NCBI RefSeq assembly: GCF_022568775.1
Contig: NZ_JAKZHW010000001.1
Coordinates: 868,001 to 932,000 of the forward strand
DNA length: 64,000 nt
Source: Sphingomonas telluris
GTDB taxonomy: Bacteria > Pseudomonadota > Alphaproteobacteria > Sphingomonadales > Sphingomonadaceae
Reading direction: 5' to 3'
Shown here: piece after piece, positions 62,927 through 64,000 of the stretch
How positions within the stretch are numbered: position 1 is the stretch's first letter
Layout of the letters: every line of letters starts with the position of its first letter
Translations under genes and position numbers: made by a program
Notes under the pieces: generated by a model
What the model saw: the letters and a program-made list of their open reading frames with translations, nothing else
What the model was told of the DNA's origin: nothing
Databases searched by the model: none

Positions 62927-62954
62927 CTCCCCTTCCGTTGCGACGGAAGGGGAG
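62927..62954 (+). terminator. Strong hairpin after ornithine decarboxylase
   Basis: A perfect 12-bp stem, CTCCCCTTCCGT with ACGGAAGGGGAG, and a TGCG tetraloop, 6 bp after the decarboxylase stop. There is no T-run after it, so it may be a processing or attenuating hairpin between the two polyamine genes. Confidence 0.6.
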
Positions 62955-63066
62955 CTAACCGCCGCGCGCGGCATTTTCGGGGTGAGGCTGTCCCCCGCAT
63001 GAAACGACATGCCCTTTTTGCTGAAGCCGGGCTCGACCGCGAGGCCGGCGCCTATTGGAGCATGAA

Positions 63067-64000
63067 ATGACGACCGATACGCTGAACAAGGTTCAGGACG
63101 CCGACCGGATCAACGATACCCGTAAGGCGGAACTGCTCGCGACGCCGATCGAGCACATCGACATCACCAAGTTCGACGCCCGCCCGATCATCGATTCGAT
63201 GGGCAAGATGAGCTTCACCAGCCGCGACCTGTCGCGCGCCACGGGCATCTACAACACGATGCTCGAGGACAAGGATTGCTCGATTATCCTGGTGATCGCG
63301 GGCTCGACCTCCGCCGGTGGCTGCATGGATCTCTACGCAGAGCTCGTGAAGTCCAACATGGTCGACGCGATCGTCGCCACCGGCGCCTCGATCGTCGACA
63401 TGGATTTCTTCGAAGCGCTTGGCCACAAGCACTACCAAGCCAATGAAATTCCTGACGATGATACGCTTCGGTCGCTCTACATCGACCGCATCTACGACAC
63501 GTACATCGACGAGCAGCAGCTTCAGGATTGCGACTTCACGATCGGCAAGATCGCCGACAGCCTGGAGCCGCGCGCCTACTCCAGCCGCGCGTTCATCCGC
63601 GAGATGGGCAAGTGGCTGAGCGAGGGCAACGCCAAGAAGCAGGGCAGCCTCGTGCAGCTCGCCTATGAGCATGACGTGCCGATCTTCTGCCCGGCGTTCG
63701 TCGACAGCTCCGCGGGCTTCGGGCTCGTGAAGCACCAGGTCGACGCCATGAAGCGCGGCGGCCACTACATGGTGCTCGACGCGATCGCGGACTTCCGTGA
63801 GCTGACCGACATCAAGATCAAGGCGGGCACCACTGGCCTGCTGATGATCGGCGGCGGCGTTCCGAAGAACTTCACGCAGGACACGGTCGTCTGCGCCGAG
63901 ATCCTCGGCCACGAGGATGTCGAGGTCCACAAGTATGCGGTGCAGATCACCGTTGCGGACGTCCGCGACGGCGCCTGCTCCTCCTCGACGCTTCAGGAAG
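63067..64000 (+). CDS. Deoxyhypusine synthase-like protein (homospermidine synthase candidate), cut by window end
   Basis: An open frame of at least 311 codons that runs off the window. It matches the deoxyhypusine synthase fold: ILVIAGSTSAGGCMDLYAEL, DAIVATGASIVDMDFFEALG, FVDSSAGFGLV, LMIGGGVPKNFTQDT, and DVRDGACSSSTLQE. Bacteria lack eIF5A, and bacterial members of this family have been shown to make homospermidine from putrescine or spermidine. The ornithine decarboxylase just upstream supports a polyamine role. The active-site Lys region is beyond the window end. Confidence 0.88.
   Translation, partial: MTTDTLNKVQDADRINDTRKAELLATPIEHIDITKFDARPIIDSMGKMSFTSRDLSRATGIYNTMLEDKDCSIILVIAGSTSAGGCMDLYAELVKSNMVDAIVATGASIVDMDFFEALGHKHYQANEIPDDDTLRSLYIDRIYDTYIDEQQLQDCDFTIGKIADSLEPRAYSSRAFIREMGKWLSEGNAKKQGSLVQLAYEHDVPIFCPAFVDSSAGFGLVKHQVDAMKRGGHYMVLDAIADFRELTDIKIKAGTTGLLMIGGGVPKNFTQDTVVCAEILGHEDVEVHKYAVQITVADVRDGACSSSTLQE

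Overview
The window is high-GC DNA from an alphaproteobacterium, most likely of the order Sphingomonadales. The evidence is the gene order uppS-cdsA-dxr-rseP-bamA-skp-fabZ, a dusB-ntrY-ntrX-hfq-hflX cluster without ntrBC, a double-domain Hfq, several TonB-dependent receptors and an ornithine decarboxylase next to a deoxyhypusine-synthase-like gene. Almost all of it is ordinary core chromosome, with one small integrated element in the middle.

Layout: 1-9000 is the pyrH-frr-uppS-cdsA-dxr-rseP-bamA-skp-fabZ block (nucleotide, translation, isoprenoid, phospholipid and outer-membrane assembly). 8966-13440 is a leftward cobalamin uptake operon (btuB-btuF-btuC-btuD) under a cobalamin riboswitch, with a hairpin that covers the btuB ribosome binding site. 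13539-24120 holds rpmE, an acetyltransferase, a DUF2207/LemA pair, glutaryl-CoA dehydrogenase, a TonB receptor, a large SARP/TPR regulator, a MerR-like regulator and tRNA-Ser(UGA). 24235-32400 is a rightward run: mltB-like transglycosylase, dacC, tmk, holB, metG, tatD, a metallo-hydrolase and two tandem membrane-anchored retropepsin-like proteases.

32411-36166 is the most interesting part. A 28-bp site that resembles a chromosomal dif site (XerCD recombination site) lies at 32411-32438, and 17 bp of it are repeated at 36150-36166. Between them sits a 3,728-bp element with a Rep_trans-type rolling-circle initiator, a ribbon-helix-helix gene and several small membrane proteins separated by hairpin repeats. 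The rep gene is cut by the integration: its ATG and first codons are at the right end (36043-36149) and its body at the left end (32422-33298). Joining the two ends by recombination gives one open frame of exactly 984 nt (327 aa). This looks like a Xer-exploiting filamentous-phage-like or satellite element whose replication gene is complete only in the excised circle. Octamers of the form GGGNAGGG (E. coli FtsK KOPS) all point toward this dif-like site: 8 of 8 seen to its left are on the + strand and 7 of 7 to its right are on the - strand. The window therefore probably spans the replication terminus.

36205-64000 returns to core genes: mazG, hflX, hfq, ntrX, ntrY, dusB, ispDF, a cinA-family gene, coq10-like, lipA, carbonic anhydrase, NYN-domain, PAS protein with a possible EcfG promoter, DUF1905, EamA transporter, ettA, an acyl-CoA synthetase, ybaB, dnaX, the SRP RNA gene (ffs), an EF-hand protein, ferredoxin, two cysteine desulfurases, a hydrolase, threonine dehydratase and a polyamine pair. 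The ornithine decarboxylase has a leader with a 19-codon upstream ORF containing RRTT, overlapping a helix that hides its ribosome binding site. This looks like translational control by a sensing leader peptide.
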